Below, in pieces: positions 1 through 9,696 of a stretch of 64,000 nucleotides of DNA. The stretch comes from Lactobacillus gallinarum DSM 10532 = JCM 2011 (GTDB lineage Bacteria; Bacillota; Bacilli; Lactobacillales; Lactobacillaceae). Positions within the stretch are counted from its first letter, which is position 1, and each line of letters starts with the position of its first letter. The stretch covers positions 21,785-85,784 of the forward strand of contig NZ_AZEL01000007.1 of the NCBI RefSeq assembly GCF_001434975.1, read 5' to 3'. The position numbers and the translations under genes were made by a program. Below the pieces are notes generated by a model that worked only from the letters and a program-made list of their open reading frames with translations, made no database searches and was not told where the DNA came from.

Positions 1-1
1 T

Positions 2-217
2 TGTTGTTTTCATAAGAATGCTAGTAAAAAATATACCGATCGCGCGATTCAATTTTTACGCGAATTGCCGGTTGATGGAGCTATTGGGATTAATAGTGTG
101 CTCGGCACATATTATGAGGCGGTCTTTGACGGGGATGCCAAAACTGCGAAGGAAGTTATTGATGTCCTAAAAAAGAGTGGTTGTGTCTCGTTAATTGAAG
201 ATACTTTTAAAAAGTAG
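2..217 (+). CDS. C-terminal fragment of an unrecognised protein
   Basis: An open frame runs in from the window edge and ends at TAG 215-217, giving the last 71 residues of a protein whose start lies outside. The piece is mixed hydrophilic and hydrophobic, has no membrane segment and no motif I recognise; its end is Lys-rich (ends DTFKK). It is followed directly by a good intrinsic terminator, which supports it being the true end of a plus-strand gene. I cannot assign a family. Resolving it needs the upstream sequence. Confidence 0.6.
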   Translation, partial: CCFHKNASKKYTDRAIQFLRELPVDGAIGINSVLGTYYEAVFDGDAKTAKEVIDVLKKSGCVSLIEDTFKK

Positions 218-219
218 TG

Positions 220-254
220 CAAACTGTCTAGGTCAAATTTAGGCAGTTTTTTCA
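220..254 (+). terminator. intrinsic terminator after the first partial gene
   Basis: AAACTGTCTA at 221-230 pairs with TTAGGCAGTTT ending at 249 (one G-U pair), followed by a T run. It lies 3 nt after the stop of the preceding gene. Confidence 0.75.
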
Positions 255-261
255 ATGCACA

Positions 262-294
262 CAAAAAATAAAATCTTCAATTTGGAAGATTTTA
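262..294 (-). terminator. minus-strand oriented hairpin with T run
   Basis: TAAAATCTTC (269-278) and GAAGATTTTA (285-294) form a perfect 10-bp stem. Only on the minus strand is it followed by a T run (A-rich plus-strand bases 262-273), so it would stop leftward transcription. No minus-strand gene is seen to its right; it may be a remnant or serve an antisense transcript. Confidence 0.45.
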
Positions 295-431
295 TGATTA
301 ATTGCGTTTCTTTTAGTATCATAGAAATGTTTGTGCTTTAAATTAAGAAAAAGCCCGGTATTCAAAGATAGAAGTAGTATAACTATCCTTTGTCACTTTG
401 GATACTGAAAATAGGAAAATGAGTTTAGAGA
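295..431. other. leader region before the GtrA-like gene
   Basis: No open frame of note. It contains an imperfect inverted repeat, CAAAGATAG (363-371) against CTATCCTTTG (383-392), with one bulge. I see no convincing sigma-A promoter pair; the gene downstream has only a weak GAG-type ribosome site. Confidence 0.4.
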
Positions 432-833
432 ATGAAAAAAATAATCTATTCAGAGAGTTTCATCCAATTAGTCAAATACGTTTTAATTGGGGGGTTAGGG
501 CTAGTTGTTGACTTTGGAGTCTACACGATTTTGACGCATTTCAAGATGAATGTAGAAATTGCTAATATTATTTCCTCAACTTGCGGAATAATTAATAATT
601 TCTTTTGGAATTCGTATACTAATTTCAAGGTACACGACCGACTTTTATTACGGTTCATTTCGTATTTTTTTGTCGGTCAAATCACCACTGTTTTTACCAC
701 AGTTTCCTTATTTATCTTTGTTACACAACTAGGTTACCCTCACTTAATCGTGAAGGCGGTAGCGACTTTTGTTGCTACACTAATTCAGTTTATTATTAAT
801 AAAATAATTACTTTTAGAAAAGTCGGGAAGTAG
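432..833 (+). CDS. GtrA-family membrane protein (lipid-linked sugar flippase component)
   Basis: A 133-residue protein with four evident membrane segments (about residues 15-38, 43-65, 75-101 and 106-128), basic ends and the conserved NNFxWNxxxxF pattern between segments two and three. Length and layout match the GtrA/GtcA family, small membrane proteins thought to move undecaprenyl-phosphate-linked sugars across the membrane. It is followed after a single base by a GT2 glycosyltransferase and then by a broken YfhO-like GT-C gene, the usual three-gene set for sugar decoration of teichoic acids or wall polymers. Function is from family and context; the substrate sugar is unknown. Confidence 0.9.
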   Translation: MKKIIYSESFIQLVKYVLIGGLGLVVDFGVYTILTHFKMNVEIANIISSTCGIINNFFWNSYTNFKVHDRLLLRFISYFFVGQITTVFTTVSLFIFVTQLGYPHLIVKAVATFVATLIQFIINKIITFRKVGK

Positions 834-834
834 A

Positions 835-1761
835 ATGAAAAAATTGTCAATTGTGGTGCCGTGCTATAACGAGCAGGAGTCATTACTCCTGTTTTATCCA
901 GCGGTGCAAAAAGTATTGCATGATATGCCAGTCAAAGCCGAGTATTGGTTTGTCGATGATGGTTCTCGTGATCATACCTTGCAGGAGATGCAAAAGCTGC
1001 ACCAAGAAAATGAAGCCGTACATTATATTTCTTTTTCAAGAAATTTTGGCAAAGAAGCAGCAATTTATGCAGGTCTTAAAGCTGCTAAGGGAGATTATGT
1101 AGTCTTAATAGACGTAGATCTACAAGATCCGCCTGAGTTTTTACCGAAAATGTACCAGCTGCTTGAATCTGGTGAGTATGATGCGGTAGGGTGTCGTCGA
1201 ATTGATCGCACGGGGGAGAGTAAATTTAAATCATTTTTGAGCGATCAATTTTATAAGGTGATTAATAAAATGTCTAAAACCGAGATCGTTTCAGGTGCAC
1301 GGGATTATCGCATGATGACACGACAGATGGTTAATGCCGTTTTGTCAATACCCGAGTATAGTCGCTTTTCTAAGGGAATTTTTTCCTGGGTTGGTTTTAA
1401 AACTAAATATCTTGAATACCATAATGTAAAGCGTGTTGCTGGCGATACTGATTGGACGACCAAGAAGCTATTCAAGTATGCATTAAGTGGAATCGCCGAC
1501 TTTTCACAAGCACCTTTAAATTTATCAGTTTGGATTGGGATAATTTCCTTTATATTGTCGATTTCTGGTATGATTTTTGTCATTGTCAGAAAAATTATCA
1601 ATCCAGGATCTAGTATCTTTGGTTGGGCTAGTTTGGTTTCCGTGATTTTATTAATTGGTGGTTTGCAGCTGCTTTGTATCGGAATTATTGGACGCTATAT
1701 TGGTAAAATTTATTTACAAGTGAAGAATCGACCAATTTACATTATTAAGGAAGAAAAGTAA
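835..1761 (+). CDS. GT2 family glycosyltransferase (CsbB/GtrB type, undecaprenyl-phosphate sugar synthase)
   Basis: 308 residues. The N-terminal catalytic domain starts with SIVVPCYNE and carries DDGSRD and the DVDLQDPP aspartate motif, with RNFGKEAA between them. Two hydrophobic segments near the C-terminus (about residues 229-250 and 262-290) anchor it in the membrane. This is the architecture of CsbB/GtrB/DPM1-like enzymes, which move a sugar from a nucleotide donor to undecaprenyl phosphate on the inner face. It begins one base after the GtrA-like gene, so the two are almost certainly cotranscribed. The expected third partner, a GT-C transferase, is a pseudogene here, so the lipid-linked sugar made by this enzyme may have no acceptor enzyme unless another copy exists elsewhere. 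Confidence 0.92.
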   Translation: MKKLSIVVPCYNEQESLLLFYPAVQKVLHDMPVKAEYWFVDDGSRDHTLQEMQKLHQENEAVHYISFSRNFGKEAAIYAGLKAAKGDYVVLIDVDLQDPPEFLPKMYQLLESGEYDAVGCRRIDRTGESKFKSFLSDQFYKVINKMSKTEIVSGARDYRMMTRQMVNAVLSIPEYSRFSKGIFSWVGFKTKYLEYHNVKRVAGDTDWTTKKLFKYALSGIADFSQAPLNLSVWIGIISFILSISGMIFVIVRKIINPGSSIFGWASLVSVILLIGGLQLLCIGIIGRYIGKIYLQVKNRPIYIIKEEK

Positions 1762-1778
1762 GAAAAGGGAAAATAAAA

Positions 1779-3495
1779 GTAGAAGTCAATATAAAAAAGA
1801 TAGATTGGGATAAAGTAGGCTGGCGTGTTTGCCCTTATATCATTATTTTGCTTGTAATTTATATGATGATCAGGAGTCAAATTTTAACGCATTCAGTTCT
1901 TTTAACCAGCGATGCGTTGCTACATTTCCAGAGACTCTACGATACGAGCATGCAGATTAAGACTGGAAATTTCTCATATTTTCAAACTAATTTTGCCTTT
2001 GGTCATTCTGGGAGAATTTTTAATGCCGTATATGGACCGTTTTTAGCCTATGCGGGTGGATTGTTATTGCTTTTAGTTCGTAATTGGTTTAATTTCCAGA
2101 TTCTAGTAATTTTTATCGTATTTTTAATCACCGGAATTGGAATGTATCGATTGGCTTTGAAGGCAAAGGTCAATGAAGTTATCGCCATTTTACTTGCTGT
2201 ATTGTATTTGCAATTTGGGATTGTTGCGAGAATTCTGCGTTTCAACTTTATGGCGTGGGGTGCAGCACTTGCTCCGTATGCTATGATGCAAGTACTTTAT
2301 ATGATTGAAGATAAAAAACGACCAATTCATTGGTTGAGTTTAGCTTTAATCATGGCATTGATTGCTCAAGTACACTTGCTATCGACTATTTTCATAGCTT
2401 GTCCCTTTTGCCATTTATGCTCTAGTTAAAACTGCTGAAAAGAAGCAGATGATTATTGATTTCTTCAAGGCAGTTGGCACAACGCCGGTATTAACAGCTA
2501 ATATCTGGGGCGCGTTGTTAGTCTTATTTTGGAATAATAAGATTTCAATGCCCAATAGATATAACTTGTATTATCATGTCATTAAGTATAAGAAATTCAC
2601 TAATATTCATGGATTTCTTTTATTCTCGCTGATTTTACTTCTTGTCTTTCAACTGATCTATGTATTGACGCATTTGCGAGAATCGGTTGTTAATACGTTG
2701 ACTACCGTTGTTGGATTATTCATCTTGTTGATTTCATCGTATCTGATGCCATGGGCTAAGATCCAAGCAGTTTTTCCTAAGTTAACTTCTTCACTGCAGT
2801 TTCCTTACCGATTAACAGTGGGTGCATGGCCATTGCTTTTACTGGGAATAGGAATTTCAATGATTAATTTGATGAAGAAAAATATCAAGTTAGTTAACAT
2901 GTTGGTGATTATGGGATTAGTTTTAGCATTTGCTCAAAACTTTGCCGCTAATTATACGACTAATAGAACTAGAGCATTAGAATTCTTGGATCCACATCAC
3001 GTAGTAATTATTCAAACTTACAGCAAAATTACGAAACACCGCAAAAAGTTGCAACACATTTTGCGTTATACCAATAATGATCAGCTCTTTGAGGCCATTA
3101 ACCATACTGAGCCAGATTATATGCCATATACTAAGCATGCTTCAAATGCGACATATCAAAAGAAGATTTTGAATCAAGCTAAGCATTATCATTACTAAGT
3201 TCAAGGCAGTAAGCTGATCCTTACTTGGCATAGTAAAAAAGCAAAGCTGAAAACTTTGCCAATTGTGATGTATCATCAATCTCGCTTAACTTTGAATGGG
3301 GAGCTCCAAACTAAGATGAAGCAAAATACTATTACGCAGTCAATTATCAAAGCAAGGAAAGGCAAGAATGCCGCTAGTTTGCAGTTTATGACGCCGATTT
3401 GGTTTAAAGTATTGCTAGTGATCAGTATTTTGGGTTGGATCGAACTGATTGTGTATGGTATTTTTGTAAAACAAAGAAAAATTAGCTTAAGATAA
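1779..3495 (+). pseudogene. YfhO-like GT-C membrane glycosyltransferase, broken by a frameshift and an in-frame stop
   Basis: One long polytopic membrane protein is recovered only by joining frames. Frame A can be read from about 1779 (K-V-E-V-N...; the first possible start I see is TTG 1848) to about 2395. There the reading moves to a second frame, as if two bases were lost or one gained near 2395-2402; frame A then stops at 2429. The second frame continues to TAA 3196-3198 and, beyond this single stop, stays open to 3495. No ATG or GTG lies at the expected 5' end: ATA at 1773 sits where a start might have been. About 570 codons in total with many hydrophobic segments. Position after GtrA and GT2 genes and general look suggest a YfhO-type transferase that would move lipid-linked sugar onto an extracellular polymer. 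Family assignment is moderate; the disruption is seen directly. Confidence 0.8.
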
Positions 3496-3509
3496 ACGAT
3501 TAACAGAAT

Positions 3510-3546
3510 CTATGTACTATTGAAATTTTAGTACATAGGTCTTTTT
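3510..3546 (+). terminator. intrinsic terminator
   Basis: CTATGTACTA (3510-3519) and TAGTACATAG (3529-3538) form a perfect 10-bp stem with a 9-nt loop, followed by a short T run. It closes the glycosylation gene group. Confidence 0.85.
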
Positions 3547-3595
3547 AATTCACCGTAATAACAACTTTGTTATTTTTCAATTGTTAAATAAGTAT

Positions 3596-3625
3596 TTGAT
3601 TTATGAGCCATGAAAACGCTATTCT
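3596..3625 (+). promoter_or_regulatory. possible sigma-A promoter for the flavoprotein gene
   Basis: TTGATT at 3596-3601 and TATTCT at 3620-3625 with an 18-bp spacer. Downstream, AAAGGCGGAAG gives a ribosome site before ATG 3662. The promoter is only moderately close to consensus. Confidence 0.4.
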
Positions 3626-3661
3626 AAATATATAGAGAAAAAGAAAGGCGGAAGTTAAATA

Positions 3662-5545
3662 ATGAAGAACGGTAAATATCAAGTACGCGCACAAGGTCAT
3701 GGTTCAGAATCAATGCCAATGGCTGTTACTATCGAAGATGATAAGATCAAAAATATTGAAATTGATTCATCCGGCGAAACTAAAGGCGTTGCCGATGAAG
3801 TCTTCAACCGCTTGCCCAAGCAAATTATTGATAATCAAACTTTAAATGTTGATGCTGTTAGTGGTGCAACTATTTCAAGTCACGGCGTTGTAGATGGAAT
3901 CGCACAAGCAATTACTGAAGCTGGTGGGGATGCTACAGAATGGAAGAAGCGTAATAAGCCGGTAGCTGCCAAAGCAACAGATGAAGAAATAACAGTCGAC
4001 GTAGCAGTTGTCGGTGCTGGTGGTGCCGGTTTGGCTGCTGCAGTTCGCTCAATCCAACATGGTGAAAAAGTTGCTATTTTAGAAAAGTACCCACAAATTG
4101 GTGGTAATACTAGTCGTGCCGGTGGTCCAATGAACGCTGCCGAACCTGACTGGCAAAAGAATTTTAAGGCACTTCCAGGTGAAAAGGATACTTTGAAGGA
4201 ATTAGCTGCAACTCCAATTGATCAAATTGATCCTGAATATCAAGATGACTTTAAGGAATTACAAAAGCAAATTAAAGAATACGTTGATTCAGGTGCAGAT
4301 TACTTATTTGATTCAACTTTACTTCACGAAATCCAAACTTACTTGGGTGGTAAGAGAACTGACCTTAAAGGAAATGAAATTCACGGTAAGTATGCTTTAG
4401 TTCATGAATTAGTAACAAATGCATTGAACTCAGTTAAATGGTTAGCTGATTTAGGCGTTAAGTTCGACAATAGTGATGTAACTGAACCAGTTGGTGGTTT
4501 ATGGCGTCGTGGTCACAAACCAGTTGAACCGATGGGTTATGCTTACATCCATATTTTAGGTGACTGGGTAAGAGACCACGGTGTTGATCCATATCTTGAA
4601 ACTCGTGCTGAAAAATTAATCATCGAAGATGGCAAGGTTCGCGGTATAGTTGCTACTCGCGCCGATGGCAGCAAGTTGACTGTTCACTCAAAGGCTGTCA
4701 TCTTAACTGCCGGTGGTTTTGGTGCCAACACTAAGATGGTCCAAAAGTACAATACTTATTGGCAAAAGATTGATGATGATATTGCTACAACTAACTCACC
4801 ATCAATTACTGGTGACGGGATTAACTTGGGTCTTGAAGCTGGTGCCGACTTGTTCGGTATGGGCTTTATCCAATTGATGCCAGTAGCTGATCCAAAAACT
4901 GGTGAATTATTCACTGGTGTTGTTACTCCTCCGGCAAACTATATTATGGTTAATAAGGAAGGTAAACGTTTCGTTAACGAATTTGCGGAACGGGATGTGT
5001 TGGCTAAGGCAGTCATTGCTAATGGTGGATTAATCTATCAAATTGCTGATGATAAGATTAAGGAAACAGCCTACAATACTACTCAAGAATCACTTGATGC
5101 TCAAGTTAAAGCTGGTACTTTGTTTAGAGATGATACTTTGGAAGGTTTAGCTAAGCAAATTGGGATGGATCCAGATGTCTTAGTTGAAACTATTAAGAAG
5201 TACAACTCATATGTTGATGCAGGAAAAGATCCAGAATTCCATAAGAATGTATTGGGCTTGAAATGTGAAGTTGCTCCATTCTACGCAACCCCTCGTAAGC
5301 CTGCAATTCACCATACTATGGGTGGCTTGGTTATCGATACTAAGGCTCATGTTCTTAACAAAGACGGCAAGATCATTGATGGCTTGTACTCAGCTGGTGA
5401 AAATGCTGGTGGTATTCACGCAGGCAACCGTTTGGGTGGTAACTCATTGGCTGATATCTTTACCTTCGGCCGCATCGCTGCTAATACTGCTTATGAAGAT
5501 ATGCCAACGGAGCCAGACGCTACTTCTGGAGCTTCACAGAATTAA
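3662..5545 (+). CDS. flavocytochrome c/fumarate reductase-like flavoprotein with FMN-binding domain
   Basis: 627 residues in two parts. Residues 1-90 are an FMN_bind domain ending in DAVSGAT (64-70); in this family the threonine (T70) is the residue to which ApbE attaches FMN. From about residue 112 an FAD-binding fold begins with [12 protein letters not shown] (GxGxxG at 118-123), and the C-terminal part holds HHTMGG and the SAGE...GGIHGxxRLGGN-type FAD signature seen as [14 protein letters not shown]. The family reduces fumarate, urocanate or related enoates using electrons from NADH-linked flavin carriers. No signal peptide and no haem-binding CxxCH motif, so this version should be cytosolic. 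It stands alone between two terminators. Which acceptor it reduces cannot be told from sequence; fumarate is the common annotation in lactobacilli. Confidence 0.9.
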   Translation: MKNGKYQVRAQGHGSESMPMAVTIEDDKIKNIEIDSSGETKGVADEVFNRLPKQIIDNQTLNVDAVSGATISSHGVVDGIAQAITEAGGDATEWKKRNKPVAAKATDEEITVDVAVVGAGGAGLAAAVRSIQHGEKVAILEKYPQIGGNTSRAGGPMNAAEPDWQKNFKALPGEKDTLKELAATPIDQIDPEYQDDFKELQKQIKEYVDSGADYLFDSTLLHEIQTYLGGKRTDLKGNEIHGKYALVHELVTNALNSVKWLADLGVKFDNSDVTEPVGGLWRRGHKPVEPMGYAYIHILGDWVRDHGVDPYLETRAEKLIIEDGKVRGIVATRADGSKLTVHSKAVILTAGGFGANTKMVQKYNTYWQKIDDDIATTNSPSITGDGINLGLEAGADLFGMGFIQLMPVADPKTGELFTGVVTPPANYIMVNKEGKRFVNEFAERDVLAKAVIANGGLIYQIADDKIKETAYNTTQESLDAQVKAGTLFRDDTLEGLAKQIGMDPDVLVETIKKYNSYVDAGKDPEFHKNVLGLKCEVAPFYATPRKPAIHHTMGGLVIDTKAHVLNKDGKIIDGLYSAGENAGGIHAGNRLGGNSLADIFTFGRIAANTAYEDMPTEPDATSGASQN

Positions 5546-5570
5546 TTGAGAAAGAAATAATATCAAAACT

Positions 5571-5602
5571 AAAAGAGTGAGATTTGATTCTTGCTCTTTT
5601 TG
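5571..5602 (+). terminator. intrinsic terminator after the flavoprotein gene
   Basis: AAGAGTGAG (5573-5581) pairs with CTTGCTCTT (5590-5598), including two G-U pairs, with an 8-nt loop and a T run. Confidence 0.7.
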
Positions 5603-5661
5603 CGTTTAAAAATCAAATTTTGTGTAAAATAAAGAAGATGAAACGCAGAAGGGATAGATCA

Positions 5662-6758
5662 ATGAAAAAGCTCATCACATTAATATTTCTAGCAATATTT
5701 CCATTCACTTGTGGGTTCATGAACATCGCTCACCGCGGCGATAACGAGCAGGGGAAATACGCTGAACACAGCTTTGCAGCATATGATCGTGTCGTTTGCG
5801 CACAAGTTGATTATTTAGAATTGGATTTGCAAGAAAGTGCCGACCATGTTTTAGTCGTTAGTCATGATAACAACTTGAGTCGCGTTTTTGGCGTGGATCA
5901 ATCAATTGAAGAAAATACTTTTAAGAAGTTAACTAATTATCGTAATCAAAGCGGGGAAAGCATTCATTCACTCGAAGAGGTTTTTCAACGCTATCAAAAT
6001 AACCCGCAAGTGAAGTTTATGCTAGAGCCAAAAGGCAATGGGGAAAATGCCAAAAGAATAGTTAAATTAGTTAATAAGTATCATTTGCAAAAGCGGGTTT
6101 TATTTGAATCATTTTCTGATTCAGCACTCAGTAAGCTAGCTCGCTTAGCACCCGAAATTCCGCGCACGCAATTAGCCGGCTCATATAAAGCGATCGGACG
6201 CAGTCAGGATTTTGCTGCTAGTTTTTATCTAGTGGCGCTGCCAATTATTTACGTGATAAAAACAAGAAATACATGCTATGGGGCGTAAACAGTAGTAAGC
6301 AAATGTATAAATTTTTAAATCCTGATAAGGGCGTTACCGGTTTATTGACTGATTTCCCGATTCGTTTAGCCAAAATTCTGCAAGAGAATAATCATTTTCG
6401 CATTCACTATCAATCGATAATTTTTCCGACTGAAAAGCTTGCTGCTAATCTTAAGTTAAAGAATGGTAATCAAGTGCAGGCTGACCAAGTTAAGTTGGTA
6501 AATAATCAATTGTGGTATCATGTTCAACCCAACATGTGGGTGAGTGAGAAAAATCTGTTTCACCATGAGTCTTCAGCTCCTCGTGCTCAAGTAGGTTTGG
6601 TTAAAGTTGACAAAGCAACACCGGTTTGGACAGATCTTTCGTTTAAAAAGTCAGCCGGCAAAACCTTGCGTGCCCACAGCCATTGGAACTACTTTGCTAT
6701 AGCTAAATATCATGGCAAACGTGTTTATAATTTAGGTGGCAATCAGTGGATTAAGTGA
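5662..6758 (+). pseudogene. secreted glycerophosphodiester phosphodiesterase, frameshifted
   Basis: The likely start is ATG 5662, preceded by AGAAGGGA. The first frame encodes a short hydrophobic export signal (about residues 3-19), then the GDPD signature IAHRG, LELDLQE and VSHDNNLSR, and LEPKG further on. It stops at 6288. The second frame, read from about 6240 (NYLRDKNKKY...) to 6758, holds the rest of the barrel (WGVNSS, GLLTDFP) and a C-terminal region of about 130 residues resembling lactobacillar SH3-like wall-binding repeats (ending NLGGNQWIK). The change of frame lies near 6228-6242. GDPDs release glycerol-3-phosphate from glycerophosphodiesters or teichoic acid; an exported one would act at the wall. 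As it stands the enzyme cannot be made whole. Confidence 0.82.
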
Positions 6759-6803
6759 TGAATACAATACATCTATCTCTTTTTTCTAAAATAAATTCAT
6801 GTT

Positions 6804-6809
6804 ATAATC
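6804..6809 (+). promoter_or_regulatory. -10 box (TATAAT) of the valS leader promoter
   Basis: A consensus TATAAT precedes the valS T-box leader by a few bases. The -35 side is T-rich (around 6781-6788) and poorly conserved, so this is a -10-driven call. Confidence 0.6.
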
Positions 6810-6814
6810 GTAAC

Positions 6815-7041
6815 CAAAGCAAGAATCAAGAGGGATCGACTTTATTTACAGAGAAAAGCCAAACAGCTGAGAGGCCAGAAGTTGATTAGTAGCTTGATTA
6901 GCTGATTAATTGAAATTAAGTAGGTTAATCCGGACACTTCAGCGCCGTTATCGCTTATAAGAGAAGTACATTTTTGTACTTAACCATAGGTGGTACCGCG
7001 GTTAGTAAATCGTCCTAGACAACATTGTCTAGGACTTTTTT
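6815..7041 (+). promoter_or_regulatory. T-box leader of valS
   Basis: The conserved T-box AGGTGGTACCGCGG is at 6988-7001; its TGGT can pair with the ACCA end of an uncharged tRNA. A terminator of perfect 9-bp stem (7012-7020 with 7027-7035) and T run follows. GTA at 6920-6922, just before GGTTAATCC, is a plausible valine specifier codon, though I have not folded stem I. Uncharged tRNA-Val should favour the antiterminator and raise valS expression. About 225 nt, a normal T-box length. Confidence 0.93.
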
Positions 7042-7056
7042 ATTGGAGGATTTTTA

Positions 7057-9696
7057 ATGACAGATTTAGCACCTAAATACAACCCTAATGAGGTTGAAAA
7101 AGGCAGATATCAAACTTGGCTTGATGAAGATTTATTCAAGCCATCCGGTGACAAGAAAGCTCACCCATATTCAATTGTTATCCCACCACCAAACGTAACT
7201 GGTAAATTACACTTAGGTCACGCATGGGATACCGCAATTCAAGATACTTTAATTCGTTTCAAGCGTATGCAAGGCTACGACACTCTTTACCTTCCAGGTA
7301 TGGACCATGCCGGTATTGCTACCCAGGCTAAGGTTGAAGCTAAGCTTCGCAAGCAAGGCAAAGATCGTCACCAAATGGGTCGTGAAGCTTTTGTTAAGCA
7401 AGTTTGGGACTGGAAAGACGAATATGCTTCAATTATCAAGGGCCAATGGGCTAAGATGGGTCTTTCACTTGACTACTCAAGAGAAAGATTTACTTTAGAC
7501 AAGGGTCTTTCAAAGGCAGTTAAGAAGGTCTTCGTCCAACTTTACAAAGAAGGTCTTATTTACCGTGGTGAATACATCATTAACTGGGACCCAGCACTTC
7601 AAACTGCTTTGAGTGATATCGAAGTTATTCACAAGGATGACAAGGGTGCCTTTTACCATGTTAAGTATCCATTCGCAGATGGCTCAGGCTATGTAGAAAT
7701 TGCTACTACTCGTCCTGAAACCATGTTTGGTGATACTGCTGTTGCGGTTGCACCAGGGGATGAAAGATACAAAGATATCGTTGGTAAGGAATTAGTATTA
7801 CCACTTGTTGGTCGTCATATTCCAATTATCGAAGACCAACACGTAGATCCAGAATTCGGTACTGGTTTAGTTAAGATTACTCCAGCCCATGACCCTAACG
7901 ACTTCCAAGTAGGTAACCGTCATAATTTGAAGAGAATCAACGTTATGAACGACGATGGTACTATGAATGAAGAATGCGGCAAGTACGCTGGCATGGATCG
8001 TTTTGACTGTCGTGAAGCTTTAGTTAAGGACCTTAAAGAAGAAGGCTACTTAATTGAGGTTGAACCAATCGTTCACTCAGTAGGTCACTCAGAACGTTCA
8101 GGCGTTCAAGTTGAACCACGTCTTTCAAAGCAATGGTTCGTTAAGATGAAGCCACTTGCTGACAAGGTTCTTGAAAACCAAAAGACTGATGGCAAGGTAA
8201 ACTTTGTTCCAGATCGTTTCGAAGGTACTTTGGACCACTGGATGGAAGATGTTCATGATTGGTGTATTTCACGTCAATTATGGTGGGGTCACCGTATTCC
8301 AGCTTGGTACAACAAGAAGACTGGCGAAACTTACGTAGGTGAAGAAGCTCCTAAGGATATCGAAAACTGGGAGCAAGATCCAGACGTACTTGATACTTGG
8401 TTCTCAAGTGCATTATGGCCATTCTCAACTCTTGGCTGGCCTGATACTAATTCAGAAGACTTCAAGCGTTACTTCCCAACTAATGCGTTAGTAACTGGTT
8501 ACGACATCATTTTCTTCTGGGTATCAAGAATGATGTTCCAAAGTCTTCACTTCACTGGCAAGCGTCCATTTAATGATGTTGTTTTGCACGGTTTAATGCG
8601 TGACGAACAAGGACGCAAGATGAGTAAGTCACTTGGTAATGGTGTTGACCCAATGGACGTAGTAGACAAGTATGGTGCTGACGCTCTTCGTTGGTTCCTT
8701 CTTAACGGTACTGCTCCTGGTCAAGATACTCGTTATGATCCTAAGAAGTTGTCAGCAGCTTGGAACTTCATTAATAAGATTTGGAACGCAAGCCGTTTCG
8801 TAATTATGAACTTGCCTGCTGATGCTAAGCCTGCACACATGCCAGATGTAAGCAAGTTTGACTTGTCAGATAGATGGATCTTTGATCGTTTGAACCACAC
8901 TGTTAGTGAAGTAACTCGTTTATTTGATGAATATCAATTTGGTGAAGCAGGCCGTGAAGCTTACAACTTTATCTGGAATGACTTCTGTGACTGGTACATC
9001 GAAATTTCTAAGGTCGCTTTGAATGGTGACGATGAAGAATTAAAGGCAAGAAAGCAAGAAAACTTGATTTGGATTCTTGATCAAATCTTACGTTTGATGC
9101 ACCCAATTATGCCATTTGTTACTGAAAAGCTTTGGCTTTCAATGCCTCATGAAGGCAAGTCAATTATGGTAGCTGAATACCCAACTACTCATAAGGAATT
9201 TGAAAACAAGCAAGCAGATAGTGACATGGCCTTCTTAATTGAAATTATTAAGGCTGTACGTAACATTCGCATGGAAGTTAATGCTCCAATGTCTAGCCAA
9301 ATTGATATTATGATTCAATTAGATGATGAAGCTAACAAGCATGTTTTGGATGAAAATGCTGACTACGTTGAGAACTTCTTACATCCAAAGGAATTAACTG
9401 TAGCTGCAGAAATCGAAGCTCCAAAACTTGCTAAGACTGCCGTTATTCCAGGTGCACAAATCTTTGTTCCATTAACTGAATTAGTTAACGTTGATGACGA
9501 ATTGGCTAAAATGGAAAAAGAAGAAAAGCGTCTTGAAGACGAAGTTCAACGTGCCGAAAAGAAACTTGCAAACAAGGGCTTTGTTGACCATGCTCCAGAA
9601 GCTGTTGTAAACAAGGAAAAGGAAAAGAAGGCAGATTACGAAAGCCAATTGGCTGGTGTTCGTGAACGAATTCAAGATTTGAAAGAGAGTAAATAA
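7057..9696 (+). CDS. valS: valyl-tRNA synthetase
   Basis: 879 residues, normal for bacterial ValRS. The class I signatures are present: HLGH at residues 52-55 inside [13 protein letters not shown], and KMSKS at 521-525. The editing (CP1) domain lies between them ([15 protein letters not shown]), the anticodon-binding domain follows, and the C-terminus is the ValRS coiled arm (Glu/Lys-rich, about residues 815-879). It attaches valine to tRNA-Val in the cytoplasm. GGAGG precedes ATG 7057, directly after the T-box terminator, so expression should follow tRNA-Val charging. folC starts on the next base after its stop. Codon use is strongly biased, as in highly expressed genes. Confidence 0.98.
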   Translation: MTDLAPKYNPNEVEKGRYQTWLDEDLFKPSGDKKAHPYSIVIPPPNVTGKLHLGHAWDTAIQDTLIRFKRMQGYDTLYLPGMDHAGIATQAKVEAKLRKQGKDRHQMGREAFVKQVWDWKDEYASIIKGQWAKMGLSLDYSRERFTLDKGLSKAVKKVFVQLYKEGLIYRGEYIINWDPALQTALSDIEVIHKDDKGAFYHVKYPFADGSGYVEIATTRPETMFGDTAVAVAPGDERYKDIVGKELVLPLVGRHIPIIEDQHVDPEFGTGLVKITPAHDPNDFQVGNRHNLKRINVMNDDGTMNEECGKYAGMDRFDCREALVKDLKEEGYLIEVEPIVHSVGHSERSGVQVEPRLSKQWFVKMKPLADKVLENQKTDGKVNFVPDRFEGTLDHWMEDVHDWCISRQLWWGHRIPAWYNKKTGETYVGEEAPKDIENWEQDPDVLDTWFSSALWPFSTLGWPDTNSEDFKRYFPTNALVTGYDIIFFWVSRMMFQSLHFTGKRPFNDVVLHGLMRDEQGRKMSKSLGNGVDPMDVVDKYGADALRWFLLNGTAPGQDTRYDPKKLSAAWNFINKIWNASRFVIMNLPADAKPAHMPDVSKFDLSDRWIFDRLNHTVSEVTRLFDEYQFGEAGREAYNFIWNDFCDWYIEISKVALNGDDEELKARKQENLIWILDQILRLMHPIMPFVTEKLWLSMPHEGKSIMVAEYPTTHKEFENKQADSDMAFLIEIIKAVRNIRMEVNAPMSSQIDIMIQLDDEANKHVLDENADYVENFLHPKELTVAAEIEAPKLAKTAVIPGAQIFVPLTELVNVDDELAKMEKEEKRLEDEVQRAEKKLANKGFVDHAPEAVVNKEKEKKADYESQLAGVRERIQDLKESK

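Noticed and set aside
61..217. Assigning the first partial protein to a HAD or aldolase family
   Set aside because: The 71 residues visible contain no diagnostic motif, so no function was given.
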